Notes: generated by a model not told the origin, from the sequence alone. A stretch of 64,000 nt of DNA from Bacteroidales bacterium (GCA_017479265.1 JAFVCK010000041.1:1-64000), one strand, 5' to 3'. Numbered from the stretch's first letter, positions 43,191-52,182 are shown. Numbers and translations: made by a program.

Positions 43191-44228
43191 ATGGCAAGGA
43201 TAGTTACTTTCGGCGAAATCATGATGCGGCTGACCCCTCCGGGCTGCCGGAGGATAGGGCAGGCGCAGAGTTTCGATATATGCTTCGGAGGCGGCGAGGC
43301 CAATGTGGCGGTTTCCCTCGCGAATTACGGAATGGACGCTGCTTTCGTGACGAGGCTGCCGCATAACGAACTGGCTGACAGTTGTTTGGCGCAGCTGCGA
43401 GGCTTCGGTGTGGACACAGGCCATATCCTCCGGGGAGGCTCGCGCATGGGCATTTATTTCCTGGAGAACGGTGCCGTGGCCAGAGGCTCCAAGGTGATTT
43501 ACGACAGGGCAGGTTCGGCCATTGCCGAGATAGAGCCGGGAATGGTGGACTGGGAGAATGTGCTGAAAGGGGCCGGCTGGTTCCACTGGACAGGCATAAC
43601 CCCGGCCATAAGCAAAGGAGCCGCAGAGGTATGTATAGAGGCCGTAGAAACCGCTTCGAGACTGGGTGTCAAGGTCTCCTGCGACCTCAACTACCGCAAG
43701 AAACTGTGGAAATGGGGCAAGAGCGCATCGGAGGTGATGCCGGGGCTGGTGCAGCACTGCGACCTCATACTCGGCAACGAGGAGGACGCATGGATGGAAT
43801 TCGGAATAAGGCCGGAAGGCTTCGATGCCGACAATGCCGGCGGAGAAATAGACCAGCGGCGCTTCGAGAGCGTATGCAAAGCGCTTATGGACAGGTTCCC
43901 AAAGGCCCGGAAAGTGGCCATAACGGTGAGGGGCTCCATAAGCGCAAGCCACAACACCTGGGGCGGAGTGCTGTACGACGGAAAGGTCCTGCACCAGTCC
44001 AGGCGCTATGACATCACCCATATAGTGGACAGGGTCGGAGCCGGCGATTCCTTCATGGGAGGGCTGCTCTATGGCCTTGAAACATACGGGGATGACGACA
44101 GGGCTGTGGAATTCGCAGCCGCTGCTTCTGCCCTCAAGCATACCATTCCCGGAGACTTCAACAGGGTCGGCGTAGAGGAGGTGGAAGCGCTCGCGGAAGG
44201 CTCCGGAGCGGGCAGGGTGTCCAGATAA
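43191..44228 (+). CDS. kdgK: 2-keto-3-deoxygluconate kinase (PfkB family)
   Basis: It phosphorylates KDG to KDPG. The 345-residue sugar kinase has the first PfkB signature (FGGGEANVAVSLANYG), the SCDLNYRKKLWKWG stretch seen in KDG kinases, LGNEEDA, and the second signature DRVGAGDSFMGG with the catalytic Asp near residue 283. It follows the reductase by 3 nt and ends the operon. No KDPG aldolase (eda) follows, so the last step is encoded elsewhere. Confidence 0.92.
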   Translation: MARIVTFGEIMMRLTPPGCRRIGQAQSFDICFGGGEANVAVSLANYGMDAAFVTRLPHNELADSCLAQLRGFGVDTGHILRGGSRMGIYFLENGAVARGSKVIYDRAGSAIAEIEPGMVDWENVLKGAGWFHWTGITPAISKGAAEVCIEAVETASRLGVKVSCDLNYRKKLWKWGKSASEVMPGLVQHCDLILGNEEDAWMEFGIRPEGFDADNAGGEIDQRRFESVCKALMDRFPKARKVAITVRGSISASHNTWGGVLYDGKVLHQSRRYDITHIVDRVGAGDSFMGGLLYGLETYGDDDRAVEFAAAASALKHTIPGDFNRVGVEEVEALAEGSGAGRVSR

Positions 44229-44272
44229 ATGCAGCCTGTGGCGCATATATAATATTATCCCCGGATATTTCG

Positions 44273-44280
44273 TATCTTTG
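44273..44280 (+). promoter_or_regulatory. -7 box for the esterase, very short leader
   Basis: TATCTTTG, exact TAnnTTTG, with only 8 nt between its G and the ATG at 44289. Confidence 0.55.
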
Positions 44281-44288
44281 CACTGCGA

Positions 44289-45179
44289 ATGAAGAAAATT
44301 GCCCGCATACTGCTGCCGTTATTGCTGATAATCCTGCCCTCCTGTTCGGTATGGAATTATCTCGTACCCAATTCCGTGAGGAAGCAGGGCCTTGAGGGCT
44401 TTACGCATGTGCCGAAAGGTACCCTTGTCCAGATGTCATATCCGGTGACGGATGGAAGGCCTGACAAGAGGCAGATGATGGTGTATCTCCCTGATGATTA
44501 TGGCACAGGCGAAAAGAGATATCCCGTAGTGTATCTTCTGCACGGGGCACGCGGAAACCAGTATTCCTGGGTCATAAAAGGGCAGGTTACCAAAGTTGCT
44601 GACGAGGTGTACAGCCATTCAGGGCCGGTCAAGGCCATAATCGTAATGCCCAACGTCAACCAGTACAACAGCACGGGAGATGCCAGGATAGACAGGCCGA
44701 AGAACGCCTTGGAATCCGTGCTGGAGATAGACGGAAAGGTGGAAGCGGAGTTCCTGCACGACGTGGTGGCATTCGTCGATGACCATTTCAGGACCATACC
44801 GGACAAACAGCACAGGGCCATAGCGGGACTGTCCATAGGCGGAATGCAGTCCATGTATATTTCCGCCAACAATCCGGACGTCTTCGACTATGTTGGATTG
44901 TTCTCCCCGCTGTTCGGGGCGCATATAAGGCGGAGCGATTTTTCTCATTTCTACAAGGACATACAGAGAAAGGTGGACATGCAGTTTGAGAACCCTCCGG
45001 CGATGTATATGGTGACCGTCGGGACAACGGACATATTGCACCTCGCCACCAAGAGCATCTGCCACATGCTGGACCGCAAGAAATATCCCTATATCTACAT
45101 GGAATCCCCCGGAGGGCACGATTGGGTCAACTGGAGGCGCAATCTGTACAACTTCCTATATGCCACCTTCCGGGAATAA
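44289..45179 (+). CDS. Esterase D/alpha-beta hydrolase lipoprotein
   Basis: An exported serine esterase of 296 residues with a lipoprotein signal (ILPSCS, Cys about 19). It has the esterase-family elements: MMVYLPDDYGTGEKRYPVVYLLHG, the nucleophile elbow GLSIGG (Ser near 180) and a C-terminal GGHDW with the catalytic His. Such proteins include feruloyl/acetyl xylan esterases and S-formylglutathione hydrolases; lipidation favours a carbohydrate esterase at the surface or in the periplasm, but the substrate cannot be told. The next gene's promoter lies 3 nt past its stop. Confidence 0.85.
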   Translation: MKKIARILLPLLLIILPSCSVWNYLVPNSVRKQGLEGFTHVPKGTLVQMSYPVTDGRPDKRQMMVYLPDDYGTGEKRYPVVYLLHGARGNQYSWVIKGQVTKVADEVYSHSGPVKAIIVMPNVNQYNSTGDARIDRPKNALESVLEIDGKVEAEFLHDVVAFVDDHFRTIPDKQHRAIAGLSIGGMQSMYISANNPDVFDYVGLFSPLFGAHIRRSDFSHFYKDIQRKVDMQFENPPAMYMVTVGTTDILHLATKSICHMLDRKKYPYIYMESPGGHDWVNWRRNLYNFLYATFRE

Positions 45180-45182
45180 TAT

Positions 45183-45190
45183 TATATTTG
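45183..45190 (+). promoter_or_regulatory. -7 box for sppA in a 16-nt palindrome
   Basis: TATATTTG, exact TAnnTTTG, 19 nt before the ATG at 45210. It is half of the perfect palindrome TATATTTGCAAATATA (45183-45198), so the same motif is also present on the minus strand. Confidence 0.6.
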
Positions 45191-45209
45191 CAAATATAAA
45201 TATTTGATA

Positions 45210-46850
45210 ATGAAAAAATTGATAATTACCGTGCTATGCGCCGCCATGATGCTCCCTGTCTTTGCCGGGGACAAATTCCTCAGCGGCAAGATTCTCCGCA
45301 TAGACACGGGAAGCATCGCCGAAAGAAGCGGCAATTCCATTAATTTCGGCCTGGGCGGACTCTCGCGCTCCAGCTCCATCTCGCTGCTGGATATAGAGAG
45401 AGCTATCAGCAAGGCCGCTCACGACAAGGACATAGCCATGATTTATGTCAATGTCGATAATGTCAGCGCCTCTCTCTCTGGACTGGAGGAGATAAGGGAA
45501 TGCCTCAAGAAATTCAGCCGCGCCGGAAAGCCCGTTGTGGCCTACGTCACTTCGCCAGGCAATACTTCCTATTATCTGGCCAGCGCCGCGGACAGGATTT
45601 TCATGTATCCGCGCAGCAACGGGTCTCTCACCGGAGCCGTATCGGCGCAGATGTTCCTGAAGGACTTCCTGGACACCCTCGGACTTGACGTGCAGCTCAT
45701 CCGCCACGGCAAGTTCAAGTCGGCAGGCGAGATGTATATCCGTAACGACATCAGCCCCGAGAACCGTCTCCAGTATGAGGAAATGCTCTCTTCCAGGTGG
45801 AACCACTGCGTCAGCGAAATGGCGGCCTCACGGGGCGTAAGCGCCGATTCGATCAATGTCTGGACCGACCGCCTGGCACTGTCCTCTCCCGCCTCATGGG
45901 TAGGCAAGGGCCTTGTGGACGGACTCAAGTTCAGGGACGAGATGGAGGACTACCTGTGCAGACTGTTCGGCACGACAGACAGGAGAAAGGTCAAATTCGT
46001 GAACATAGGCAAATACACCGAGAAACTCAAGAAAGGCCCTTCTGCCAAGAAGGTGGCCGTGATATATGCAGACGGAGAGATATCGCGCAGCGGAAGCGGC
46101 ATAGTCGGAGAGGAACTTGCACGCACAATCGCCTCTGTTAGAAGAGATTCCTCAGTCAAAGCCGTAGTTTTCAGGGTCAATTCCCCCGGCGGCGAAGTGG
46201 TGGCTTCCGACATGATACGAAGGGAAATAGAACTGCTCGGAGCGGTCAAGCCGGTTGTCGCAAGCTACGGTGCCTACGCCGCTTCGGGTGGATATCTCAT
46301 TTCCGCCGGATGCAGCCATATTTTTACCGACAATACTACTCTGACCGGTTCCATAGGAGTGTTCGGACTTGTCCTCACATACGGCAATGCTCTCAAGAAA
46401 CACCTGAAAATCAATCCGGTAGTTATAGGTACCAACGCTCATAGCAAGATAGTGGCCCCTCTGTATCCGCTCGACGGCGAAGAAGAAGCATGGTACCAGG
46501 AGGAAATCGAGGAAATATACGACCAGTTCGTCAGCGTAGTGGCCGCCGGGCGCGGAATGGAAAAGTCAGCCGTTGACGAAATAGCTCAGGGAAGGGTATG
46601 GACCGGAAGCGATGCCATAAAGCTGGGGCTTTGCGACGAGACCGGGACACTCGTGGACGCAATAACCTACGCAGCACAGCAAGCAGGCATATTCAATTAC
46701 AGCATAGCGACTTATCCTCGCAAGAAAGACCTTTGGAAGCAGATGCTCGGAAAGGAGAAGGAGGATGAATATCTGGTAAAAATAAAGGAAATGTTCAAGC
46801 CTGGTTTCAATGCCATGGCCAGACTTCCATATATGACAATCAACGAGTGA
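45210..46850 (+). CDS. sppA: Signal peptide peptidase SppA, long two-domain form
   Basis: A membrane-associated serine protease that degrades cleaved signal peptides. The 546-residue protein has an N-terminal hydrophobic stretch (signal or anchor), a first S49 domain with the general-base Lys (GKFKSAGE, about Lys170), and a second with the nucleophile Ser (YAASGGYL, about Ser359) and NSPGG (about 324-328). This split of Lys and Ser over two domains is characteristic of the 67-kDa type. The start at 45210 follows the signal sequence; a TTG two codons earlier is less likely. Two more genes follow within 5 nt. Confidence 0.93.
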   Translation: MKKLIITVLCAAMMLPVFAGDKFLSGKILRIDTGSIAERSGNSINFGLGGLSRSSSISLLDIERAISKAAHDKDIAMIYVNVDNVSASLSGLEEIRECLKKFSRAGKPVVAYVTSPGNTSYYLASAADRIFMYPRSNGSLTGAVSAQMFLKDFLDTLGLDVQLIRHGKFKSAGEMYIRNDISPENRLQYEEMLSSRWNHCVSEMAASRGVSADSINVWTDRLALSSPASWVGKGLVDGLKFRDEMEDYLCRLFGTTDRRKVKFVNIGKYTEKLKKGPSAKKVAVIYADGEISRSGSGIVGEELARTIASVRRDSSVKAVVFRVNSPGGEVVASDMIRREIELLGAVKPVVASYGAYAASGGYLISAGCSHIFTDNTTLTGSIGVFGLVLTYGNALKKHLKINPVVIGTNAHSKIVAPLYPLDGEEEAWYQEEIEEIYDQFVSVVAAGRGMEKSAVDEIAQGRVWTGSDAIKLGLCDETGTLVDAITYAAQQAGIFNYSIATYPRKKDLWKQMLGKEKEDEYLVKIKEMFKPGFNAMARLPYMTINE

Positions 46851-46854
46851 TGCA

Positions 46855-47604
46855 ATGAAAAAGCTATATATCATTGGGCTGATGCTCAGCCTTTGCACTG
46901 CGGCATTTGCGCAGAAAAGCGGCCGCGACGTGCTGGATGACCTGGAGAAACTGGAAATTCCCAAGAAGAATGTGGTGGCAGTCAGCGATAACAACATCTT
47001 CGAATTCAAGGTGTTTTCGCATATAGGCTACGGATTCAACATCGCAAGGAGCAATGACTTCGCTCCCCGCAAGGGACGCTCAGGAAGTCTCTTCGTCAAC
47101 CTCGTGAATATCAATATATTCCCGATTCAATGGGTTGGACTGGAAGCCGGAATAGACATAGCGTACAACTTTTTCACTACGCAGGAGAACCTGTTCATGA
47201 TAGACAACGACAGGAATGTCAAGGTAATGAAATTCAGCGACTTGACAAGCCTTACCCTGCCCGGGGAGGCTATCGACAGGAACCGTTCCAAGCTGTCGTA
47301 CGGTTCTATGAACGTGCCGGTTCTTCTGAAGGGGCGCTGGAAGCATCTGGAAATGGGCCTGGGCGCAGAACTTGTCTGGAACTGGAAGGGAGGTACTTCC
47401 TATTCATACAGGCAGGCCAATACCAGCACAGGTATTTCCCAGAACAAGGGCACACTCAAGAGCTTGACTTACAATCTTATGGCCACCCTTTCATACGGTG
47501 GATTCGGAGTGTTTTTCAAGTATTATCCCGCCGCCCATCCCGTACTGCCGGATGGCGGCGTGGATTTAAGATATTGGACAGTTGGAGTAGCATTTGGATT
47601 TTAA
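46855..47604 (+). CDS. Outer-membrane beta-barrel protein
   Basis: The 249-residue product has a signal peptide ending at AAFAQ, a short charged segment, and then alternating amphipathic strands with aromatic girdles (for example IFEFKVFSHIGYGFNI, FFKYYPAA), ending in YWTVGVAFGF, as in PF13568-type barrels. No specific function is recognised. It starts 4 nt after sppA and is followed 3 nt later by folE, so it is co-transcribed with both. Confidence 0.82.
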   Translation: MKKLYIIGLMLSLCTAAFAQKSGRDVLDDLEKLEIPKKNVVAVSDNNIFEFKVFSHIGYGFNIARSNDFAPRKGRSGSLFVNLVNINIFPIQWVGLEAGIDIAYNFFTTQENLFMIDNDRNVKVMKFSDLTSLTLPGEAIDRNRSKLSYGSMNVPVLLKGRWKHLEMGLGAELVWNWKGGTSYSYRQANTSTGISQNKGTLKSLTYNLMATLSYGGFGVFFKYYPAAHPVLPDGGVDLRYWTVGVAFGF

Positions 47605-47607
47605 GAT

Positions 47608-48198
47608 ATGGCTTACAGAAAGATAGAAGAATACGACGAGAACGTCACCACCGGGATTTCCGCAAGGGTGAAGGATATGCTGGGACTGCTCGGCGAGGAT
47701 TGCGGCCGCGAGGGACTTCTCAAGACCCCCGAGAGGGTGGCAAAGTCACTGCAGTTCCTGACCCAGGGATACGAGCAGGACGGAGTGGAGATACTGCGTT
47801 CCGCTCTTTTTGAAGCACCTGACAGCCAGATGGTTATAGTAAAGGACATAGAACTGTTCTCAATGTGCGAGCACCATTTGCTGCCATTTATCGGCAAGGC
47901 ACATGTGGCCTATATTCCGGACAAGAGCATCACCGGCCTGAGCAAGGTGGCGCGCTGCGTGGAGGTGTTCGCACGCCGTCTCCAGGTGCAGGAGAGACTG
48001 ACGGTGGAGATACGCGATTGCATAGAGGAAGCCCTTGCGCCTATGGGCGTTGCGGTAGTCATCGAGGCTACCCACACCTGCATGTGCATGAGGGGCGTGC
48101 AGAAGTCAGGCGCGGTCACCACGACTTCGGCTTTTTCGGGTGCTTTCATGAAGTCGGACAAGACCAGGAACGAGTTTTTGAATTTGATAAAAGTATGA
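47608..48198 (+). CDS. folE: GTP cyclohydrolase I
   Basis: It makes 7,8-dihydroneopterin triphosphate from GTP for folate and related pterins. The 196-residue protein has TPERVAKSL, the zinc and catalytic motif [20 protein letters not shown] (Cys and His ligands), [20 protein letters not shown], and [10 protein letters not shown] with the third zinc Cys, followed by the usual [13 protein letters not shown] end. Length and motifs are normal. It is the last gene of the sppA operon. Confidence 0.96.
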   Translation: MAYRKIEEYDENVTTGISARVKDMLGLLGEDCGREGLLKTPERVAKSLQFLTQGYEQDGVEILRSALFEAPDSQMVIVKDIELFSMCEHHLLPFIGKAHVAYIPDKSITGLSKVARCVEVFARRLQVQERLTVEIRDCIEEALAPMGVAVVIEATHTCMCMRGVQKSGAVTTTSAFSGAFMKSDKTRNEFLNLIKV

Positions 48199-48246
48199 TT
48201 TTGTGTCCGTAAAAGCGCCGTTTTTTGATTTTTCGGTAATTATTAC

Positions 48247-48254
48247 TAATTTTG
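48247..48254 (+). promoter_or_regulatory. -7 box for the following beta-barrel gene
   Basis: TAATTTTG, exact TAnnTTTG, 39 nt before the ATG at 48294. Confidence 0.62.
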
Positions 48255-48293
48255 CGCACTTTGCGATAACGTTTATTTTTACAAATAAGAGAA

Positions 48294-48971
48294 ATGAAAA
48301 AGATCTTCACAGCCGTTCTCGCAGCAGTTCTCCTGCTTGCCGGAACAAACGCATTCGCCCAGCTTTCAGTTGGTGCAGGATGGCTCAATTCAACCCTCAC
48401 AGGAACATACAGCGGCTCCAAGCAGGACAATGAAACCTCCAACGGTTTATATGTTGGTGCATCTTACAACATTCACCTCGTTGCAGGCCTCAATGTTGCT
48501 CCCGGTTTGTATTATTCCATGATTACAAGCAAGACCGGTGCAGATTATGGCAAAGTCGGTACAGTTACCGGAAAGTTCATGGAGCATGCCATCAACATTC
48601 CCGTCAACCTCAACTACATGTTCGACCTCAGGGGTGTCCAGCTCTTCGTATTCGCAGGACCTACCTTCCAGTTCGGTCTTTCTTCGAAGTACACTTGGGA
48701 CACAACCGGCCCTGCTGCAATAACACTTTCCGCTGTAGGTCTGAAGGACGGTGTCGTCAATGCCTACAAGGACGAGAATGCAATTCTTGATATAAGCCAC
48801 TACAAGCCCTTCAACATCTACATGGGCGGCGGTGTCGGTGCAAACATCTCCGAGGCCTTCCAGGTTACCGTCGGCTTCGACTACGGTCTGATGAATCTCT
48901 ACAGGGGCGATACAAAGGACACCAAGTACAACCGCTACAACATCAAGATTGGTCTTGCTTATCTGTTCTAG
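48294..48971 (+). CDS. Outer-membrane beta-barrel protein, highly expressed type
   Basis: The 225-residue product has a clean signal peptide (NAFAQ at about 22) and eight or so amphipathic strands of the PF13568 type (LSVGAGWLNSTLTG, YVGASYNIHLVAGLNVAPGLYY, QLFVFAGPTFQFGLSS), ending in IKIGLAYLF. Codon use is biased toward a few codons, suggesting an abundant protein. It is monocistronic, with its own promoter and a strong terminator. No specific function can be assigned. Confidence 0.85.
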   Translation: MKKIFTAVLAAVLLLAGTNAFAQLSVGAGWLNSTLTGTYSGSKQDNETSNGLYVGASYNIHLVAGLNVAPGLYYSMITSKTGADYGKVGTVTGKFMEHAINIPVNLNYMFDLRGVQLFVFAGPTFQFGLSSKYTWDTTGPAAITLSAVGLKDGVVNAYKDENAILDISHYKPFNIYMGGGVGANISEAFQVTVGFDYGLMNLYRGDTKDTKYNRYNIKIGLAYLF

Positions 48972-48992
48972 GATATTGCGACATAACTCTAT

Positions 48993-49027
48993 ATGCTGAC
49001 CCCGCAATTGAGGTCGGCATTTTTTTG
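48993..49027 (+). terminator. Rho-independent terminator
   Basis: ATGCTGACC pairs with GGTCGGCAT (one G-T pair) over a 10-nt loop and is followed by a T-run. Confidence 0.85.
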
Positions 49028-49055
49028 CCGTATTGCAAAAGTGCAGGGAAATGAT

Positions 49056-49063
49056 TACTTTTG
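49056..49063 (+). promoter_or_regulatory. Promoter of glyS
   Basis: TACTTTTG, exact TAnnTTTG, with TTG at 49033-49035 exactly 20 nt upstream; 20 nt before the ATG. Confidence 0.68.
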
Positions 49064-49083
49064 TACGATAAATAAAAACGTAT

Positions 49084-50622
49084 ATGACACAGGAAGAACT
49101 TTTCAAGGTTTTGGTCGCTCATTGCAAGGAATACGGATTCATTTTCCCTTCAAGCGAAATATATGACGGACTGGCTGCCGTGTATGATTACGGCCAGATG
49201 GGCGTGGAGCTCAAGAACAACATCAAGCGCTATTGGTGGGAGGCCATGACACGCCTCAACGAGAATGTCGTCGGCATAGATTCCTGCGTGTTCATGCACC
49301 CCAAGACCTGGGTGGCTTCCGGTCATGTCGCAGCCTTCAACGACCCTCTTATCGACAACAAGGACAGCAAGAAGCGTTACCGCGCTGATGTTCTCATCGA
49401 GGACTATCTCGCCAAGATAGAGGAAAAGATTGCAAAGGAAGTAGCCAAGGGCCGCAAGCGTTTCGGCGACAGTTTCGACGAGGCTCAGTTCCGCGCTACC
49501 AATCCCAACGTGCTGCGCGAGCAGGCCAAGTATGACGAGGTGCACAACCGCTACAAGGCCGCCGAGGATGCCAACGACCTGGCCGCCTACAAGCAGATTA
49601 TTCTCGACTGCGAGATAGTGGACCCTATCTCCGGCACGCGCAACTGGACTGATGTACGCCAGTTCAACCTGATGTTCAGCACCCAGGGCTCCAATACCGG
49701 CAGCGCCGACGACGTGCTGTATCTGCGTCCCGAGACCGCCCAGGGCATATTCGTGGAGTACCTCAACGTCCAGAAGACAGGACACATGAAGATTCCTTTC
49801 GGAATAGCACAGATAGGAAAGGCCTTCAGAAATGAAATCGTGGCCCGTCAGTTCATATTCAGGATGAAGGAGTTCGAGCAGATGGAGATGGAATTCTTCG
49901 TGCGTCCCGGCACCGAAATGGAGTGGTTCGAGAAGTGGAAGGAGAACCGCATGAAGTGGCATGTGGCCCTCGGAATGGGTGCGGAGAACTACCGTTTCCA
50001 CGACCACGAGAAGCTGGCCCACTACGCCAACGCCGCTACCGACATAGAATTCAACTTCCCCTTCGGATTCAAGGAGCTCGAGGGCATACATTCCAGAACC
50101 GACTTTGACCTCGGCAACCACCAGAAGCTCTCCGGCAAGAAGATACAGTATTTCGACCCCGATCTGGGCGAGAGTTATGTGCCCTACTGCGTGGAGACTT
50201 CCATCGGTGTGGACCGCATGTTCCTCGCCGTCCTGTCCCATTCCTACAAGGTGGAGCAGCTTGGCGGCGGTGACAGCCGCGTGGTCCTCGGCATTCCCGC
50301 TCCCCTGGCACCTGTCAAGGTGGCCGTCCTGCCTCTTGTCAAGAAGGACGGTCTGCCTGAGCTGGCACAGGAAGTGGTAAACGAAATCAAGTACGACTTC
50401 GCCTACCAGTATGACGAGAAGGACAGCATAGGCAAGCGTTATCGCCGCCAGGATGCCATAGGCACTCCTTTCTGCGTAACAGTGGACAACGACTCCCTTG
50501 TGGACCGCTGCGTCACCGTGCGTGACCGCGACACCATGGAACAGGTGCGCATTCCTATCGCCGAGCTTCGTTCCATGATAGAGCGCAAGGTTGCCATGGC
50601 CAATCTGCTCAGGAATATCTGA
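49084..50622 (+). CDS. glyS: Glycyl-tRNA synthetase, dimeric single-chain type
   Basis: It charges tRNA-Gly. The 512-residue class II synthetase shows the start region YGFIFPSSEIYDGLAAVYDYGQMG, motif 2 (GKAFRNEI...RMKEFEQMEMEFF), motif 3 (VETSIGVDRMFLAVL) and a C-terminal anticodon-binding domain with VAVLPLVKK and RRQDAIGTPFCVTVD. It is the alpha2 type found in Bacteroidetes, not the alpha/beta type of many bacteria. The stop overlaps the next start by one base (TGATG). Confidence 0.96.
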   Translation: MTQEELFKVLVAHCKEYGFIFPSSEIYDGLAAVYDYGQMGVELKNNIKRYWWEAMTRLNENVVGIDSCVFMHPKTWVASGHVAAFNDPLIDNKDSKKRYRADVLIEDYLAKIEEKIAKEVAKGRKRFGDSFDEAQFRATNPNVLREQAKYDEVHNRYKAAEDANDLAAYKQIILDCEIVDPISGTRNWTDVRQFNLMFSTQGSNTGSADDVLYLRPETAQGIFVEYLNVQKTGHMKIPFGIAQIGKAFRNEIVARQFIFRMKEFEQMEMEFFVRPGTEMEWFEKWKENRMKWHVALGMGAENYRFHDHEKLAHYANAATDIEFNFPFGFKELEGIHSRTDFDLGNHQKLSGKKIQYFDPDLGESYVPYCVETSIGVDRMFLAVLSHSYKVEQLGGGDSRVVLGIPAPLAPVKVAVLPLVKKDGLPELAQEVVNEIKYDFAYQYDEKDSIGKRYRRQDAIGTPFCVTVDNDSLVDRCVTVRDRDTMEQVRIPIAELRSMIERKVAMANLLRNI

Positions 50623-51419
50623 TGAGGTTCAAACTCCTCATTATCACTATTTTAATAGCCTCCTCCTGTGCTCGGGAAGAGGCTGTTTACGTTGGGTATC
50701 TGCCTCCCGCCGTGGTGACTGACAGCGGCATGAGCGCGGACTCAGCATTCGTAGCCGAAGGCAATGCGGCCCTCGGGGCCGAAACGTCCTTGGACATGAT
50801 AGAGCAGATGCGCAGCTGGCAGGAGGAGGAGATGCTGAGGCTGTACAACGAGGCCAGGATACGCGAGCTGCGGCTCTGGGTGCTGATAGGCTTCCTGCTG
50901 GCCATAATAGTGTCGGTAGTATGGTATTTCATTACGCGCAAGGTGTTGCAGGAGAAGCAGTTGCAGGAGGAAAGGGCGGAGAATGAAAGGCTGATGAACA
51001 TAGCCGAGGACCTGCAGGGCAAGCTGACTTCCAGCAGGGACAGGAACAGGGACAATGCCCTGCTGGAGCGCCTCTGCGAGCAGTATTATATCTATGACGG
51101 TACTTCCAACCTGCAGCCTAAGATTCTTCGGGAGGTGCGTCAGGTCATAGAGGAGATGCGCAGCAATCCCGCCGAGCTTGAGAAATCCGTGAACGAGGCT
51201 ACGGACGGTGCGGTCACCGCACTTCGGCAGGCCCTTCCGAAGCTCAAGGAGGACGACATTCAGCTGTATTGCTATCTGGCTTCGGGCTTTTCCACTACGA
51301 CCATTTCTACCCTGATGGAAAAGGACAAGCAGTATATCTACAACAGGGTCTATCGCCTGCGCGGCCGTATCTCGGAGACTCCTCAGAAGGACCGCCTGCT
51401 CGCCTGGATAAAGGGGTAA
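50622..51419 (+). CDS. Membrane lipoprotein with coiled coil and C-terminal LuxR-like HTH region
   Basis: The 265-residue protein has a lipoprotein-type signal (IASSCA), one transmembrane helix (LWVLIGFLLAIIVSVVWYFI, about 84-103), a charged coiled coil (about 105-140) and a C-terminal region with DDIQLYCYLASGFSTTTISTLM and YNRVYRLRGRIS. The last part follows the pattern of the HTH ends of Bacteroidetes membrane-bound TPR regulators, here without the TPR region. It would be a small one-component regulator acting from the membrane. It overlaps glyS by one base, which links its expression to tRNA charging capacity; the reason is unknown. Confidence 0.7.
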   Translation: MRFKLLIITILIASSCAREEAVYVGYLPPAVVTDSGMSADSAFVAEGNAALGAETSLDMIEQMRSWQEEEMLRLYNEARIRELRLWVLIGFLLAIIVSVVWYFITRKVLQEKQLQEERAENERLMNIAEDLQGKLTSSRDRNRDNALLERLCEQYYIYDGTSNLQPKILREVRQVIEEMRSNPAELEKSVNEATDGAVTALRQALPKLKEDDIQLYCYLASGFSTTTISTLMEKDKQYIYNRVYRLRGRISETPQKDRLLAWIKG

Positions 51420-51437
51420 CAACGACCTGTATATGAA

Positions 51438-51472
51438 TTACGGCCGGGAGCGATGATTGCCTCCGGCCGTAA
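51438..51472. terminator. Long hairpin between convergent genes
   Basis: TTACGGCCGG(G)AG pairs with CTCCGGCCGTAA with one bulged G over a 10-nt loop. No T-run is present on either side, so termination is likely but not classical. Confidence 0.5.
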
Positions 51473-51491
51473 ATATATATGCGTCAAGCGA

Positions 51492-52139
51492 TTAGTTTAC
51501 CCTGGTGAGCTTGAAGCCGAGCTTCATGTCCTTGTAGCTCTCGGTAAGGGAAGCGAAGGTGCTGGCAGTGCTGCTCTGCTTTGCAACATACTGGAGAGCG
51601 CTCTTGAGGAAGGTCAGGAACTTGGTGCTCTCGAAGAGAACCTCGCAACCTGTTGCGGTGGACTTGAGGGAACCGGTGAGGTTGAGGAACTTGAGGGTCT
51701 TGCCGAACTGGAGCTGTACGGTATCGCCGTCATTGAGGGTCTTCCAGGTGCCGCTGATAGGGATGTTCTTGATGGTGCAGACAAAGGTCAGGTCCTCGTT
51801 GAAGGTGAAGGTCATGACGCCGGGAGCGATGCCTATCTTGGAGAGGTAGGAATCAATCTTGCCCTCTACGCCCGAAGAAACTGCTGTGCCGGCGAGGTTG
51901 GAAACGACGCTGTCACTGCCAAGGCTGACTGCTGCTCCGCCATAGTTCCATGTGCCGGGAAGGCTGACTGCGTTGGTGTTGCCGGTGAAGGCATATACCA
52001 CGTTGGTCACAGTGTTGAGAAGGTCGGAGACATTGCCGGAGTTGCCGGTAAGACCGCCGAGGAGGCTGCCAAGGCCCTGTGCGGAAGCGCTTCCTGCAAG
52101 AATGAGGGAGGCTGCTGCGATTGCGATAATCTTTTTCAT
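51492..52139 (-). CDS. Exported DUF4923 (lipocalin-like) family protein
   Basis: The 215-residue product has a signal peptide ending at GSASAQ, a Gly-Ser-Asn-rich region, and then the DUF4923 pattern: LPGTWNYGGAAVSLGSD, MTFTFNEDLTF, GTWKTLNDGDTVQLQF and a C-terminal YKDMKLGFKL. The fold is predicted to be a lipocalin-like beta barrel; function is unknown. It has its own promoter and highly biased codons. Confidence 0.82.
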   Translation of the reverse strand: MKKIIAIAAASLILAGSASAQGLGSLLGGLTGNSGNVSDLLNTVTNVVYAFTGNTNAVSLPGTWNYGGAAVSLGSDSVVSNLAGTAVSSGVEGKIDSYLSKIGIAPGVMTFTFNEDLTFVCTIKNIPISGTWKTLNDGDTVQLQFGKTLKFLNLTGSLKSTATGCEVLFESTKFLTFLKSALQYVAKQSSTASTFASLTESYKDMKLGFKLTRVN

Positions 52140-52174
52140 AATTGCTATTTGTTAATATGTTGATTCCAATGTAG

Positions 52175-52182
52175 CAAAGATA
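52175..52182 (-). promoter_or_regulatory. -7 box for the DUF4923 gene
   Basis: TATCTTTG on the minus strand, exact TAnnTTTG, 35 nt upstream of the start at 52139. Confidence 0.62.

Noticed and set aside
42288..44246. A 652-codon open frame on the minus strand opposite uxuA-SDR-kdgK, and similar long antisense frames opposite dnaE (57314-58990), susC (12695-13975), and the symporter (26363-27424).
   Set aside because: They mirror genes with clear family motifs and have no signal, motif or promoter of their own. The GC-biased third codon positions leave the opposite strand open.
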